A stretch of DNA of 64,000 nucleotides, from positions 809,781-873,780 of the forward strand of contig NZ_SHKN01000001.1 of the NCBI RefSeq assembly GCF_004217115.1. Reading direction: 5' to 3'. Source of the stretch: Ancylomarina subtilis. Its GTDB lineage: Bacteria > Bacteroidota > Bacteroidia > Bacteroidales > Marinifilaceae. Position numbers and translations under genes: made by a program. Numbering within the stretch: position 1 is the first letter of the stretch; each line of letters begins with the position of its first letter. This document shows, one piece after another, positions 62,818-64,000 of this stretch. A model generated the notes under the pieces. It was given only the letters and a program-made list of their open reading frames with translations, made no database searches and was not told where the DNA came from.

Positions 62818-63660
62818 TTATTTCATAAACCCCATTTGCTTCAAGGCTTTCAATGTAATCTCTTTTCTTTTTGCAACAAATTTGTCAAAATCAAATTCCT
62901 TTTGAGGTTCTATATTTGTGGCAAAGAAATAAGTATCAGACTTGAATTCAATATACCCAACATACCAACCGTTATAAATGCTATTGGTATTGGATAAGCC
63001 AGTCTTTTCACTTAATTTATATTGATCGGTATGATCAGCAACAAACATCCGCTTCATTATTTTCTCTGTCCTTTCAGAAATGGGTAATTTTGACTGATAA
63101 AAGCTTTTCAAAAAATCTATTTGTTGAAACTGGTTAATTCGGGAATCTCCCTCCAACCAAAACATATCCAAATTGCTAGTATCCACTTTCATGCTACCGT
63201 ATTTCATTTTAGCCAAATAAGCATTCATCCTTTCCACACCAATGCTTCTGGCAATATCCTGGTAACAGGGCACACATGAAAAATGGAATGCATCCCGAAG
63301 AATGAGATCCTGTTCCCATTTTTTCATCCACCTTTTCTTTCCATCCCATTTCAATAATGTGCTGTCATTTTTAACAATACCTGTTTCGAGTGCAATAATT
63401 GAGTTGGCAATTTTAAATGTAGATGCAGGCAGATGCCCCATTTTTGCCCGCTCAAAATTATTGGAATAATAAATATCCTTATTTAAGTCATAAATCAATA
63501 CAGATCCTTCAACATTACAAGAATCAATAATGAACTGAAATTCTGGCTTTACTACCTGCTTTGTGATGATTGATTCATTCTTTTTATTGGTTGCAGATTT
63601 TTTCCCGTCAGAACAGGATAAAAACAAAATCACGATAGCAAGAAAAGGGAATATTTTCAT
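62818..63660 (-). CDS. Class D (OXA-type) beta-lactamase, predicted lipoprotein
   Basis: The 280-residue protein has a lipobox (IVILFLSC, Cys16), then the class D motifs: PASTFKIANS (catalytic Ser80, carboxylatable Lys83), SCV (Ser128-Val130) in FHFSCVPCYQDIAR, YGS (154-156) where most class D enzymes have YGN, and KTG (219-221) with GWYVGYIE after it. All catalytic elements are present, so an active enzyme is likely. It would be membrane-anchored. No mobile element or integron flanks it, so it looks like an intrinsic gene. The spectrum cannot be predicted. Confidence 0.9.
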   Translation of the reverse strand: MKIFPFLAIVILFLSCSDGKKSATNKKNESIITKQVVKPEFQFIIDSCNVEGSVLIYDLNKDIYYSNNFERAKMGHLPASTFKIANSIIALETGIVKNDSTLLKWDGKKRWMKKWEQDLILRDAFHFSCVPCYQDIARSIGVERMNAYLAKMKYGSMKVDTSNLDMFWLEGDSRINQFQQIDFLKSFYQSKLPISERTEKIMKRMFVADHTDQYKLSEKTGLSNTNSIYNGWYVGYIEFKSDTYFFATNIEPQKEFDFDKFVAKRKEITLKALKQMGFMK

Positions 63661-63811
63661 TTTTTCAGGATTGGTTTTAAATGGTAAAATATTATAAATT
63701 TATAAACAAGATTAAGGTATAAATTCTAATTATGAAAGCTCAATCTAAAATAAAATGCCATTTTATTCTAAACCAAACCCCTCCTTCATCCAACAAATCA
63801 TCCGGCTAATT

Positions 63812-64000
63812 TTATAATTCAACATCCTCATTCTTTTCACTAAACTCTATATGTTCTTCGGGCTCGATATGCACATGAACATGACACCGTAAAATTTCAG
63901 CTTTGATTTTATCTTCAATAAAATGTGCAATATCATGTGATTGAGGGATACTCAATTCGGGACTCACATGAATATTAAGTTCTACAAAAAATTCAGCACC
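63812..64000 (-). CDS. Cation diffusion facilitator transporter, C-terminal end (partial)
   Basis: The frame runs open from the right edge to a TAA at 63814-63812. The visible 62 residues (FFVELNIHVSPELSIPQSHD, then IAHFIEDKIKAEILRCHVHV, then HIEPEEH) match the C-terminal cytoplasmic metal-binding domain of CDF proteins, with its histidine-rich last strand. The membrane part lies outside the window. Zinc, iron or manganese export is the likely role. Confidence 0.8.
   Translation of the reverse strand, partial: GAEFFVELNIHVSPELSIPQSHDIAHFIEDKIKAEILRCHVHVHIEPEEHIEFSEKNEDVEL

Noticed and set aside
1-64000. CRISPR arrays, insertion sequences, prophage, toxin-antitoxin or restriction systems
   Set aside because: I looked for regular direct repeats, transposase or integrase-like frames, and defence gene motifs, and saw none that could be supported.

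Overview
The window is an AT-rich chromosomal segment of a Bacteroidota bacterium, most likely a marine Bacteroidales/Marinilabiliales-type organism (Marinifilaceae-like; inference). Signs of this are a complete Bat aerotolerance operon, DUF2027-Smr and DUF4301 proteins, an OlsF-type aminolipid acyltransferase fusion, lipoproteins with acidic residues after the lipobox cysteine, A-rich translation starts instead of strong Shine-Dalgarno sites, and several matches to the Bacteroidota -7 promoter box TAnnTTTG. No tRNA, rRNA, CRISPR array, insertion sequence or prophage was recognised. It looks like core chromosome with metabolic modules.

Layout. 1-7.2 kb: a LytS-type histidine kinase cut by the left edge, a small ExbB/MotA-like membrane protein, an MFS carrier, an IPT/TIG lipoprotein, a carboxypeptidase-regulatory-like secreted protein and an orphan PAS histidine kinase. 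7.5-16.5 kb: the Bat operon (moxR, DUF58, BatD-like, batA, batB, batC, batD, batE), whose spacers carry long imperfect hairpins and a shared repeat. 16.6-37.1 kb, minus strand: three blocks of acyl-CoA catabolism. The first is a leucine/isovalerate (Liu/Atu-type) operon ending in butyrate kinase. The second is thiolase, acyl-CoA dehydrogenase, EtfBA and a split membrane Fe-S ETF:quinone oxidoreductase. The third is hydroxyacyl-CoA dehydrogenase plus enoyl-CoA hydratase, next to a DASS anion symporter. 37.4-57.2 kb: housekeeping genes (U32 protease-like RNA hydroxylase, pyruvate kinase, aroQ, xerD, queA, Smr protein, LysE exporter, OlsF-like enzyme, histidinol phosphatase, two radical SAM proteins, DUF4301, ispD-like, map), many separated by strong bidirectional terminators.

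57.4-61.5 kb, minus strand, is the most interesting part. An operon of mccA-like, mccB-like, a SAM methyltransferase and luxS makes a homocysteine-to-cysteine (reverse transsulfuration) and AI-2 module. It is preceded by an unusually long leader of about 560 nt. I read three short upstream ORFs in this leader, each ending in a cluster of cysteine codons: one ends in seven consecutive Cys codons, one in CCCSC and one in CCG. Their Cys codons lie in or next to hairpins. The simplest reading is a cysteine-sensing, translation-coupled attenuator of multi-peptide design. Poly-Cys attenuator ORFs are known from mycobacteria; I know of no described counterpart in Bacteroidota.

The right end holds a cytochrome b561-like protein, a small conserved protein, a lipoprotein class D beta-lactamase and the C-terminus of a cation diffusion facilitator.
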